From positions 1,674,001 to 1,738,000 of the forward strand of contig NZ_CP069161.1 of assembly GCF_018802605.1 (NCBI RefSeq): DNA of 64,000 nt, given 5' to 3'. Positions 35,458-43,061 of this stretch are shown piece after piece. Origin of the DNA: Paludibacterium paludis (lineage in GTDB: Bacteria; Pseudomonadota; Gammaproteobacteria; Burkholderiales; Chromobacteriaceae). Position 1 is the first letter of the stretch; every line of letters starts with the position of its first letter. Position numbers and translations under genes: made by a program. The notes below the pieces were generated by a model. The model was not told the DNA's origin. It did not search any database and saw only the letters and a program-made list of their open reading frames with translations.

Positions 35458-36700
35458 ACCTGTCCAGATCGTTTCCTCCGTCGGCGTACCCGAACCGAAG
35501 CTGCGCGCGCGGCATGCCAGCGGTGCCGTGGTGCAGCTGTCCGATGGCCGCGAATATCTTGATCTCATGAATGGAAAGGGATGCGTCACGCTGGGCCATC
35601 ACCATCCCGCCGTGGACGAGGCGATGATGGCCAGTTTGCGCAATCAGGCCGGCTGCGCGACCTGCTGGTCCGATCCGTTCGAGGAGTTGGCGTCCATCAT
35701 CGCCGCCGACAGCGGCGTTCCCGGCGCCGAACTGGCTTTTTTCAGTACGGGCACCGAGGCGTGCCGGGCGGCCGTGCAATGCGCGCGCCGTTACAGCGGC
35801 AAACCGCTGATCGCCAGTTCCGGTTACCACGGCTGGGGGGATTTCTGGGAAACGGCGCCGGGTTTTCTCGAGCCGAACGACAACGGCGTGGTGGATTTTT
35901 TCTTTGTGCCCGAATTGCTGGAGCAGGTGCTGGAGCGCTATCGGGGCCGCATCGCCATGGTGATGGTGTCGCCCGACTACGTGCATTTGCGGCCCGAGAC
36001 GCTCGGACAACTGGTGCGGCTGGCGCGGGAACAGGGTGTGCTGTTCTGCAGCGACGATGTCAAAAACGGCTACCGTTCGGTCGCCGGTTCGGCCCTGCCG
36101 GGCGTGACCGGCGAACAGGCCGATCTTTACACGTTTTCCAAGGGACTGGCCAACGGGCAGCGGCTCTCCTGCCTGGTGGGCGCGCCCGAGGTGGTGCGCA
36201 AGGCCAAGCGCATGACCTACACCTCGTATTTCGATTCGCTGCCCGTCGTGGCCGCCCTGGCCACGCTGAACCACATGCGCGGCGAGCGGGGCTACGAACG
36301 GCTGGTCGCCTGCGGCGCAAAACTGGCCGGCGGTCTGCGCGCCCTGATCGAGTCGTCCGGCGTGCCGGTCAAGGTGATGGGCGATGGGCCTTTGCTGCAG
36401 TTCGTCGGCGCGACCGAGGCGCTGGACGAGGCGTTTTACGCCGCGAGCGCGCGGCGCGGCCTGCTGTTGTACGACTATGACAACCAGGCGGTGTCGCTGG
36501 CCACCGAGGAGGTGTTGCCCGAACTGATGGCGCGTTTCAAGCGGGTCTTCGAGGATCTGGCCGAATCGTTCCCGGCGCTGCGGGGCGAGCCTGTGCCGAT
36601 GGCGCGGCAGATGGAAGCGGCTTTCGGCATGATGGACGGCGCCACCGACGCCGTGCCCGCCGCCGATGCGATCCGCTGGCTGCAGGAGCGGGAAGCGTGA
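35450..36700 (+). CDS. Class III aminotransferase (6'-aminotransferase, BtrB/NeoN-transaminase role)
   Basis: A 416-residue PLP enzyme of the glutamate-1-semialdehyde aminomutase type. Conserved sites are GHHHPAVDEAM, FFSTGTEACRAA (101-104), SSGYHGWGDFW, the Asp pair in FCSDDVKNGYR (about 202-203, normally DEV..GFR) and PLP lysine Lys231 in TFSKGLANG. In butirosin and neomycin biosynthesis a class III aminotransferase installs the 6'-amino group after a GMC flavoenzyme oxidises the 6'-hydroxyl; the matching GMC oxidase is present at 43062. ATG 35450 has AAGGGAG 6 nt upstream and overlaps the previous stop; an in-frame GTG 35444 is less likely. The DDVKNGYR replacement of the usual DEV motif is worth noting. 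Confidence 0.83.
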   Translation: MSRPVQIVSSVGVPEPKLRARHASGAVVQLSDGREYLDLMNGKGCVTLGHHHPAVDEAMMASLRNQAGCATCWSDPFEELASIIAADSGVPGAELAFFSTGTEACRAAVQCARRYSGKPLIASSGYHGWGDFWETAPGFLEPNDNGVVDFFFVPELLEQVLERYRGRIAMVMVSPDYVHLRPETLGQLVRLAREQGVLFCSDDVKNGYRSVAGSALPGVTGEQADLYTFSKGLANGQRLSCLVGAPEVVRKAKRMTYTSYFDSLPVVAALATLNHMRGERGYERLVACGAKLAGGLRALIESSGVPVKVMGDGPLLQFVGATEALDEAFYAASARRGLLLYDYDNQAVSLATEEVLPELMARFKRVFEDLAESFPALRGEPVPMARQMEAAFGMMDGATDAVPAADAIRWLQEREA

Positions 36701-37434
36701 ACCCCTGCCTGGATTGGCGCGGCATGCGGGTGGCGTTGATCGCGCCGCATCCGGACGATATCGCGTACTCGATCGGCGGTTTCGCCGCCGGGCTGGCGGA
36801 CGGGGCGGAACTGGTTCTGGTGACGGTATTCACCCGCAGCGCCTGGGCGCTGCCCAAGGCGTTGCGCCTTGCCGGGCCGGAGGCGGTGGCCGCCGCGCGG
36901 GAGGCGGAGGATCTGGCCTTTTGCCGGCGTCTTGGCATGCGTTTTCATTCGCTGGGCTTCGCCGATTCCAGTCTGTCCGGATACGACGACGACAGCGAGC
37001 GCGTGGCGGATCCCGCGCAGGACGCGCGCGCGCCCCTGGTGGCCGAACGGCTGAACGGCCTGCTCGCCGGTTTGGCGCCCGACGTGGTGCTGGCGCCGGC
37101 CGGCATCGGCGGGCATGTGGATCACCGCATCGTGCACGACGCCTTGCGCTACCGGTGCGCCGGCGCCTGGCGCCTGGCGTTCTACGAGGACTTGCCTTAT
37201 GCCGCCGAATACACCCTGCCGCAGCTGGAGTCCGCGCTGGATCTGGCCGGGCTGACGCATTTGGCGGCCATCGATATCAGCCCGGTGTGGCACGAGAAAC
37301 TGGCCGCGCTTAGGGACTACCCGAGTCAAACCGAGCAGGACACCGTGGATGCCATTCTTGCCCATGCTCGACGGATGGGCGAATGGTCCGACTCACCATC
37401 TTCTTACGTGGAAAGAATACTGGAGGCCTTGTGA
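36697..37434 (+). CDS. btrD: PIG-L family deacetylase (2'-N-acetylparomamine deacetylase role)
   Basis: A 245-residue zinc deacetylase of the LmbE/PIG-L family. The metal and catalytic motifs are APHPDD (His18, Asp20, Asp21) near the N-terminus and GGHVDHRIVH (140-147) in the middle. The family removes acetyl from N-acetylglucosaminyl groups; BtrD/NeoL-type members deacetylate 2'-N-acetylparomamine, and one enzyme can also serve the later GlcNAc-ring step. It begins at GTG 36697, overlapping the aminotransferase stop by 4 nt with AGGAG upstream; ATG 36724 (MRVALIAPHPDD) is a shorter alternative. Only one deacetylase is seen in the cluster, so it would have to do every deacetylation. Confidence 0.85.
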   Translation: MNPCLDWRGMRVALIAPHPDDIAYSIGGFAAGLADGAELVLVTVFTRSAWALPKALRLAGPEAVAAAREAEDLAFCRRLGMRFHSLGFADSSLSGYDDDSERVADPAQDARAPLVAERLNGLLAGLAPDVVLAPAGIGGHVDHRIVHDALRYRCAGAWRLAFYEDLPYAAEYTLPQLESALDLAGLTHLAAIDISPVWHEKLAALRDYPSQTEQDTVDAILAHARRMGEWSDSPSSYVERILEAL

Positions 37435-37730
37435 CCATCTCTTTCGACTTCGTTAAGCACTTCATCATTAAAACCGCATGCGATACCACCGGCGATGAGC
37501 CGGAGGAATTGCTGGAGAGCGGGAGGCTGGAAATCGCACCGCGCGATGCGATCGAATTCGTGGTCAGGCTGGAAACCACCTTCGATTGCGTGTTGGGCCG
37601 GTTGAGTTATGCGCCCTTGTCGGTGGACATCGATGAACTGGCGTTCCGGGTGCTCGCCGCGCGGGAGGCGGTAGCGACACGCCCGTCCGAGCGCGCCGGC
37701 AAGGATGGCGCGTATGCCGACCCCGCCTGA
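37431..37730 (+). CDS. Acyl-carrier-protein-like small protein lacking the attachment serine
   Basis: A 99-residue protein starting at GTG 37431 (GGAGG 5 nt upstream, 4-nt overlap with the deacetylase stop). Residues 8-75 follow the acyl carrier protein plan: helix FVKHFIIKTACDTTG, a loop EELLESGRLEI, then the helix that normally begins with DSL reads DAIEFVVRLETTFDCVL. The serine that would carry phosphopantetheine is therefore alanine. A last helix (DIDELAFRVLAAREA) precedes a polar tail. Butirosin uses the carrier protein BtrI to build its side chain, but no acyl-ligase or acyltransferase partner (BtrJ, BtrH) is seen here. It may be a degenerate carrier acting as a scaffold. The ACP-like fold is my reading, not a certain homology. 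Confidence 0.55.
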   Translation: MTISFDFVKHFIIKTACDTTGDEPEELLESGRLEIAPRDAIEFVVRLETTFDCVLGRLSYAPLSVDIDELAFRVLAAREAVATRPSERAGKDGAYADPA

Positions 37731-37878
37731 CCTGCCGACGGCCGGCGCTGGCGCCGGACCGGACAGTTAGCCGGGCGAGAGGATTTGCGGCCGCTGCGCC
37801 GCGTGTTGGGAAAGGCGATGCGTGCCGCGCATGGTGTGGCGCCGGTATTGGCATGGCCTGCTGAATGGGTGAATCGAC
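37731..37878. other. Longest internal gap of the cluster, with GC hairpin
   Basis: These 148 nt are the only real break within the otherwise overlapping gene chain. They contain a near-perfect palindrome, CCGGCGC-TG-GCGCCGG at 37742-37757. No gene is supported; an open frame across the region is out of frame with, and overlaps, the start of the DOI synthase. The hairpin could modulate expression between the two halves of the operon. Confidence 0.5.
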
Positions 37879-39150
37879 ATGAACGCACTGGATCATCAAT
37901 CGGAACACCGGCCCGGAAGCGGCGGACATCTGCCGCCCCGGGCGGCGGAACAATGGGCCCGGGACCAGGACGCACGGGGCAACGGCGAACCGATGCAGCG
38001 CATCGACCTGAGTTTTGAAGATGTCGCGTATCCGTTCTGGATAGGCAGCCGCTGCACCGGCGAGATCGCCGCGCACCTGGATGCGATGGCGGCTTCATCG
38101 CTGCATATCGTCACCGACCGCAATGTCGGCGCGCTGCACGCCGGAACGCTGGCCGGGCATCTGCGCGACGTGGCGCCGGTCTCGGTATGGACCTTGCCGG
38201 AAGGCGAGATGACCAAATCGCTCGGCACGCTGGAGCGCCTGGCCTGCCAGTTGCTCGATGCCGGCGCCGACCGCAAGAGCGTGGTGATCGCCATGGGCGG
38301 CGGGGTCGTGGGCAATATCGCCGGTCTGCTGGCCGCGGTTCTTTACCGCGGGATACGGCTCGTGCATGTGCCGACCACGCTGATGGCGATGAGCGACTCC
38401 GTGATTTCGCTCAAGCAGGCGGTCAACATGCCGCAAGGCAAGAATCTCGTCGGATGTTTTCATACGCCATCCGCAGTGTTCGCCGATACCGCCTACCTGA
38501 TGACGCTGCCGGCCGAGCATTTGCGCTCCGGTTTGTGCGAAATCATCAAGAACGTGCTCACCATCGACGCCGATCGCCTTTCCTTTCTGTCGGCGACCCT
38601 GGATCCGTCCGCCCGCTATGACGAGACAACGCTGGTGCGCATGGTCGAGGCCGGCGTGGTCGCCAAGCAGCGGGTCATGATCGACGACAAGCGCGAGAAG
38701 GGCCGCGCCATCGTGTTCGAATACGGGCATACCGTCGGACACGCCATCGAACTGGCGTGTGGCGGACGGCTCAGTCATGGCGAGGCGGTGGGACTCGGAA
38801 TGGTGGTGGCGGCCGAGGTGGCGCATGAACTGGGGCTGCTGCCGGGGGAGGTGCGCGATCTGCATTACCGGCTGTTGCGGCGCAACGGCGTGGCGATCCG
38901 CGCGCCGGAAGGGCTGACTCCGGAAGCGGTGATGACGGCTTTGCGCTCGGACAACAAGCGCGGCTATGTGCGCGCCGGGGCCGGCGAAATCCCGATGATC
39001 CTGTTGCGCGGACTCGGAGAGCCGCTTTGGGGGAACGGGGAGCAGCCTTTGACGCTGGTCGACGCCGATCTGGTCGGCGCGATGCTGCGCCGTCACCTTT
39101 TTCAACTCGAACCATCCCATAGCATGCAGGAGTTCCCATGTCTGTCGTGA
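37879..39150 (+). CDS. btrC: 2-deoxy-scyllo-inosose (DOI) synthase
   Basis: A 423-residue sugar-phosphate cyclase. It converts glucose 6-phosphate to 2-deoxy-scyllo-inosose, the first committed step of 2-deoxystreptamine antibiotics. The substrate loop is VHVPTTLMAMSDSVISLKQAVNMPQGKNLVG, with the S-L-K-Q (Lys179) and G-K-N-L (Lys188) that separate DOI synthases from dehydroquinate synthase (which has SSVGGKTG). Metal/catalytic residues are Glu221 (LCEIIKN), His284 and His288 (EYGHTVGHAIEL), and His300 (SHGEAV). The NAD-binding AMGGGVVGNIAGL is intact. Residues 1-38 are an extra polar N-terminus; ATG 37993 would give the size of BtrC but lacks a visible ribosome-binding site. Valiolone synthases are less likely because the motif differs and the neighbouring enzymes are all 2-DOS enzymes. 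Confidence 0.93.
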   Translation: MNALDHQSEHRPGSGGHLPPRAAEQWARDQDARGNGEPMQRIDLSFEDVAYPFWIGSRCTGEIAAHLDAMAASSLHIVTDRNVGALHAGTLAGHLRDVAPVSVWTLPEGEMTKSLGTLERLACQLLDAGADRKSVVIAMGGGVVGNIAGLLAAVLYRGIRLVHVPTTLMAMSDSVISLKQAVNMPQGKNLVGCFHTPSAVFADTAYLMTLPAEHLRSGLCEIIKNVLTIDADRLSFLSATLDPSARYDETTLVRMVEAGVVAKQRVMIDDKREKGRAIVFEYGHTVGHAIELACGGRLSHGEAVGLGMVVAAEVAHELGLLPGEVRDLHYRLLRRNGVAIRAPEGLTPEAVMTALRSDNKRGYVRAGAGEIPMILLRGLGEPLWGNGEQPLTLVDADLVGAMLRRHLFQLEPSHSMQEFPCLS

Positions 39151-40043
39151 CCCACACGGTGCATCGCATCGAAAAGGCGGCGGCGTGGCCGCCGGTTACC
39201 CGCCGGGTGCGCCGCTATCGCAATATTGTCATCAAGGCGGCCTGTAATCTGCGCTGCAGTTATTGCGAAATGAAAAAAGCCCGGGTCGATGTCGGGGCGA
39301 CCATTGCCTCGGTCGAGCGCATCATGCGCCGCTTTTCCCCCGAGGACACCCTGTTCCGCGTCGAGGCCGACGGCGAGATCACGCTGTATCCGCAAATCCT
39401 GGATTTTCTGGCGGAGCGGGTACGGACCGACGGTTATGCGATCGAAGTGCTGACCAACGGCACGCGTTTTCCCGATTGCCTGCGCCCGGGCCTGCTCTGG
39501 GTGGTGTCCGTCGACGGACACACGGCGGGCATGAATGAAGCGCGCGGTCTGAGCCAGGCCCAGGTCGACGTGATCCTCGATCACGCGGTGGCGCTCAAGG
39601 CGGAGCTGCAGTGCGTCTACCACGGCCAGGGGGTGGAGCAGATCAACGCGTTCATCGCCGCGCTGGACGCGCGCGGTTTCGCCGGACGGCTGCATTTTCT
39701 GCCGTTGCTGGCGACGGAGGGGCGGCCGCTGACCGTGCATCTGGATTATGCCCAGCTGCGCAAGGCCCCGTTTCTGGAGCGCGAGGAGTTTTTCCGGCGT
39801 TGGGACTATATCTTCCGTCACGGCCGCCGCGGCGATTTCCTCTGCGACCAGATCCTCAACGGATTCAACTACTACGTCGACGGGGACAAGATCTCGATGG
39901 TCAAGTGCGACTGCTATTCGCCGGTGCCGGACGAACTCGAAATCGAAGGTCTGCAGAGCGAGCGCGAGTACGACAACTTTCCGTGCGGCACCTGTCTGTC
40001 GCATCAGGAGTTCAACAACCAGCGCGACCGCATGGCGATCTGA
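39138..40043 (+). CDS. Radical SAM enzyme with C-terminal Cys cluster (NeoN-size)
   Basis: A 301-residue radical SAM protein. The [4Fe-4S]-SAM motif is CX3CX2C at Cys36, Cys40 and Cys43 (AACNLRCSYCEM). A second cysteine set near the C-terminus (Cys236, Cys257, Cys259, Cys283, Cys286) suggests a SPASM/auxiliary cluster or a hydrogen-donating cysteine. Its size and site resemble NeoN, the radical SAM epimerase that converts neomycin C to neomycin B at C-5''', but I have not aligned it. The AprD4-type C3' dehydratase is an alternative, less likely because its dehydrogenase partner is not encoded here. ATG 39138 has AGGAG 7 nt upstream and overlaps the DOI synthase end by 13 nt. Confidence 0.72.
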   Translation: MSVVTHTVHRIEKAAAWPPVTRRVRRYRNIVIKAACNLRCSYCEMKKARVDVGATIASVERIMRRFSPEDTLFRVEADGEITLYPQILDFLAERVRTDGYAIEVLTNGTRFPDCLRPGLLWVVSVDGHTAGMNEARGLSQAQVDVILDHAVALKAELQCVYHGQGVEQINAFIAALDARGFAGRLHFLPLLATEGRPLTVHLDYAQLRKAPFLEREEFFRRWDYIFRHGRRGDFLCDQILNGFNYYVDGDKISMVKCDCYSPVPDELEIEGLQSEREYDNFPCGTCLSHQEFNNQRDRMAI

Positions 40044-40067
40044 GTGCGGGGGCGGCGAAAGGACGGT

Positions 40068-41318
40068 ATGCGCGTTTTGCGTTTGACGCCATTTTTTCAT
40101 CATCCCGATGCGGACGCCTGGCCGGCCGAATACGATTCGGTCGGCGGCATGCAGATCCAGGCCTGGCGGCAGGCCATGTGGCTCGCGCAGCAGGGGGTGA
40201 GCCAGCATGTGATGACCATCGGGTTTCCCGGTTTGCCGCGGCTGCGCGATCTTCACGGCAACTTGCGGGTGGAGCGGGCCTATCTGCCGCTGCCCAGATT
40301 CCGCTCCGAACTGACCGGATTGTGGGGGCTGACCCAGTCCTGGGCGCTGGCCACCTTGCTGTCCGTCCGGCGCAGGGCCCGGCGTGAGCCGTTCGATCTG
40401 GTGCATGCGCATCTGGACGGCCAGATTCCCGCGCTGCTGGTGGCGTGTCTCGCGCCTTTTCTGCTGCGTCGGCCGATGGCCCTGACCATCCATTGCTCCC
40501 GTTTGTCCGTGTACCGGCCGATGTCGGCGTGGGACCGGGCGACCCACGGTCTGGCATGCCGTCTGGAGCGCAAGGCGCTGGCCGCCGCCGCCGTCTCCAT
40601 CGCCTTGACCGAGCGCACCGCCCGGGTGATCGGGCCGCATGCCCGGCGCGTCGAGGTGGTGCCCGACGTGGTCGACCCGCGGCAGTTCCAAGCCCCCTGC
40701 GAGGGCGACATCGAGGCGTTTCGGCGGCGTTACCGGCTGGACGGCCCGGTTGTCGGCTTTGTCGGGCGCATCGCCAAGGAAAAGGGATGGCCGCACTTCG
40801 TGGAGCTGGCCGCCCGGTTGCGGGATCCCTCGTTGCGTTTTCTGGTGGTGGGCGACGGCCCGCAGCGCGAGAGGCTCGAACAGGCGGTGGCTAACGCGGG
40901 GTTGCAGGACCGGTTCACCGTGACCGGTTTCATTCCCAACGACAAGGTGCCGGCCGCGCTGGCGGCCTGCCGGGTCGTGGTGATGCCGTCGGAGCATGAA
41001 GAGTTCGGCGGGGTCGCGATCGAGGCGATGGCCGTCGGAACGCCGGTCGTCGGCTACGCGGTCGGCGGCATCAAGGAAATCCTCGGCCGTCTCGCGCCGG
41101 ACCGGCTGGCCCCTCCGGGCGATGTGGAGCGGCTGGGCGAGAGGGTGCGCGCCGTGCTGGACGAACCATCGGCCGGCGTTCGCTGCGCTGCGGAGCCGTC
41201 TCCCATCCATGCTTTCGCGCCGGACACGGTGCTGCCCAGACTCGCCGCGCTGTATCGCGAGCTGGCCGGTTTGTCCGCGCCGAAAGCGCCTTCCACTCAT
41301 TCAGCAGGGATGATCTGA
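40068..41318 (+). CDS. btrM: 2-deoxystreptamine glycosyltransferase (paromamine-forming, GT4)
   Basis: A 416-residue GT-B glycosyltransferase. The N-terminus MRVLRLTPFFHHPDADAWPAEYDSVGGMQIQ is characteristic of the 2-DOS transferases (BtrM, NeoM, KanF, TobM1 group), which join UDP-GlcNAc to 2-deoxystreptamine. The donor domain has VVPDVVDPRQF, VGFVGRIAKEKGW, and the E-x7-E type motif PSEHEEFGGVAIEAMAVGTPVVGYAVGG. I chose ATG 40068 for the AAAGGA site 5 nt upstream; an in-frame GTG 40044 is weaker. It lies directly between the two radical SAM genes. Whether the enzyme is selective for GlcNAc cannot be said from the sequence. Confidence 0.9.
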   Translation: MRVLRLTPFFHHPDADAWPAEYDSVGGMQIQAWRQAMWLAQQGVSQHVMTIGFPGLPRLRDLHGNLRVERAYLPLPRFRSELTGLWGLTQSWALATLLSVRRRARREPFDLVHAHLDGQIPALLVACLAPFLLRRPMALTIHCSRLSVYRPMSAWDRATHGLACRLERKALAAAAVSIALTERTARVIGPHARRVEVVPDVVDPRQFQAPCEGDIEAFRRRYRLDGPVVGFVGRIAKEKGWPHFVELAARLRDPSLRFLVVGDGPQRERLEQAVANAGLQDRFTVTGFIPNDKVPAALAACRVVVMPSEHEEFGGVAIEAMAVGTPVVGYAVGGIKEILGRLAPDRLAPPGDVERLGERVRAVLDEPSAGVRCAAEPSPIHAFAPDTVLPRLAALYRELAGLSAPKAPSTHSAGMI

Positions 41319-41319
41319 C

Positions 41320-42027
41320 ATGTTTTCCATGGTAGAGATCGAAGTCAACTCGCGTTGCAACCGCCGCTGCGATTATTGCCCCAATGTCATCGAGCCGCGC
41401 AAAGCGCCCAAGATGATGAAACCGGAGCAGTTCGAGCGCATCCTGGATCGGCTGGTGGAGGCGGATTTCTCCGGGCGGCTGTCTTACCACTTTTACAATG
41501 AGCCGCTACTGCATCCGAAGTTGCCGGACTTCGTCGGGCGCGTGCGCGAGCGTCTGCCGCGGGTGCGGCAAATTCTCTACAGCAACGGCGATTTTCTCAC
41601 CGACGAGAAATACCATTTGCTCCACGAGCGCGGCATCGAGCGTTTCATCATCACCCAGCACGACGGCAACCCCGGCGAGCCCAAGCCCAATCTGGTCTGG
41701 CTGACGCCTCAGTTGCTCAAACTGACCAGCCGGGCCGGCACGGTGGAAGCCGGCCCTCCGGTGGCCCCCGGCGTGTCATGCTTCGCGCCTTCGGACATGC
41801 TGATCATCACGATTACCGGCAACGTGGTGCTCTGTTACGAAGACAGCCGGGAAGAGGTCGTGATGGGCAATGTCTTCGATACACCGATCATGGACATCTG
41901 GATGTCTCCCGCGTTCCGGGCCGCCCGCGAAGCGCTGACGGACGGCGACCGCACCGTGTCGGAAATCTGCCGGCGCTGCAATAACCGGGCCCACCAGACA
42001 AGCGAGGCGTTCGATTATGTCCTGTAA
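41320..42027 (+). CDS. btrN: 2-deoxy-scyllo-inosamine dehydrogenase (radical SAM, BtrN)
   Basis: A 235-residue radical SAM dehydrogenase that oxidises 2-deoxy-scyllo-inosamine at C-3 to amino-DOI. The radical SAM motif is Cys13, Cys17, Cys20 (SRCNRRCDYCPN), and auxiliary cluster ligands are Cys154, Cys172, Cys217 and Cys220. From memory, the auxiliary ligands of B. circulans BtrN are C169, C187, C232 and C235; the intervals 18, 45 and 3 residues are identical here. FSMVEIEVNS at the N-terminus and FDYVL at the C-terminus also parallel BtrN (FSMIEVEVNS, YDYVL). In many actinomycete 2-DOS clusters this step uses an NAD-dependent dehydrogenase instead, so the choice of BtrN links this cluster to the butirosin branch. 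It overlaps the next gene by 11 nt. Confidence 0.93.
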   Translation: MFSMVEIEVNSRCNRRCDYCPNVIEPRKAPKMMKPEQFERILDRLVEADFSGRLSYHFYNEPLLHPKLPDFVGRVRERLPRVRQILYSNGDFLTDEKYHLLHERGIERFIITQHDGNPGEPKPNLVWLTPQLLKLTSRAGTVEAGPPVAPGVSCFAPSDMLIITITGNVVLCYEDSREEVVMGNVFDTPIMDIWMSPAFRAAREALTDGDRTVSEICRRCNNRAHQTSEAFDYVL

Positions 42028-43027
42028 CCGTACCGTTCTGATCGAGCGCTACCCGGACAGTTTCGACAGGAGGCAGTGGGGCGGCATCGAGACCGCCTAC
42101 TGGAACCTCGCCCGTGTGCTGCCATCCTGCGGTGTCGAGGCGGTCTGGTATACCGCCCGGGAGTGCCCGACGCTGGCCAGTCTTGCGCGGCGCGCGCAGG
42201 AGGTCCGGGCGGCGGCGGTGATGCCGCTGGTCGACCACGAGCTGTTTCGCACGCCCCAGGCCGCCCCGGCCGGTCTTCGGCGCCGCACCGTGCGTGTCTG
42301 GCATGACGTGTCGGCGATTTCCCCGCGGTTTTCCACGCTGACAGGCTGCGACGCGCACCGTCCCGGCTCGGCCGCCGTTTGCCGGGCGGAAGCGGCCGCG
42401 CCGTCCGCCAGCGCCGCGGATGTCTTTTTTTACGAAGAGGCCTGGACCCATTGCTTTCCCAACCGGCGCTACATACCGTGGGCGGCGGATCATGTTCCGG
42501 CGCGCGATTATCACAATCCGTCCGGCCCGCTGGTGCTGCTGGCCGGAAAAATCCCGCTCGACACCCTGCGGCCTGTCGTCGAGGCCTGCCTGGCGCGCGG
42601 CTTGCGGTTGCGCGTGATATTCAACAACTGGTCGAAGCTGGGACTGGAAGCGAAAACCTATTTCACCGCCCTGGGGCTGGGGGAAGGCCACCGGGTGTTC
42701 GACATCTACGATATCGAGCGGGACCACGAACGCATCTTCGGCGGTGCCTGCGCGGTGCTGGTGCTCAGTCATTTTCATGAAACCTTCAATTTTCTGGCGG
42801 CCGAAGCGGTGCAACTGGGCGTGCCGGTCGTGGCGTTTGTCCGGTCCGGCGCCACGCGGCGTTTCGCCTCTCATCTGGAGGAGGACGGCGACGGGCTGAT
42901 CGACTGGCTGGATGACGGGGGCCTGGCCGCGCTGCGACCGCTGCCGCGCTCCGGCTGGTCATGGCGCGATGTCGGTTCCGCCTATGCCGAATTGTTGGGT
43001 TGTCTGGAGGCCGAGCCCGCGTGGTGA
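42017..43027 (+). CDS. Second GT-B glycosyltransferase of the cluster
   Basis: A 336-residue protein with GT-B features. The N-terminus RRQWGGIETAYWNLARVLPSCG matches the acceptor-domain loop of GT4-like enzymes, and the C-terminal half has LVLLAGKIPLD, a donor-side FDIYDIERDHERIF and the sugar-nucleotide loop LSHFHETFNFLAAEAVQLGVPVVAF (E-x7-E). In neomycin biosynthesis a second glycosyltransferase (NeoF/Neo15 role) attaches GlcNAc to ribostamycin; this gene is the obvious candidate, though the family is divergent. It starts inside the btrN gene (ATG 42017, 11-nt overlap). Confidence 0.75.
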   Translation: MSCNRTVLIERYPDSFDRRQWGGIETAYWNLARVLPSCGVEAVWYTARECPTLASLARRAQEVRAAAVMPLVDHELFRTPQAAPAGLRRRTVRVWHDVSAISPRFSTLTGCDAHRPGSAAVCRAEAAAPSASAADVFFYEEAWTHCFPNRRYIPWAADHVPARDYHNPSGPLVLLAGKIPLDTLRPVVEACLARGLRLRVIFNNWSKLGLEAKTYFTALGLGEGHRVFDIYDIERDHERIFGGACAVLVLSHFHETFNFLAAEAVQLGVPVVAFVRSGATRRFASHLEEDGDGLIDWLDDGGLAALRPLPRSGWSWRDVGSAYAELLGCLEAEPAW

Positions 43028-43061
43028 GGCGAAACGTCATTTCGAGAAACGAGGGCACAGG

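Noticed and set aside
37879..39150. Valiolone synthase or dehydroquinate synthase as an alternative identity
   Set aside because: The substrate-loop motif SDSVISLKQ...GKNLVG and the surrounding BtrN, BtrM and BtrS-like genes fit DOI synthase better.
39102..41300. 732-residue minus-strand open frame
   Set aside because: It is antisense to the radical SAM and glycosyltransferase genes, whose catalytic motifs are clear on the plus strand.
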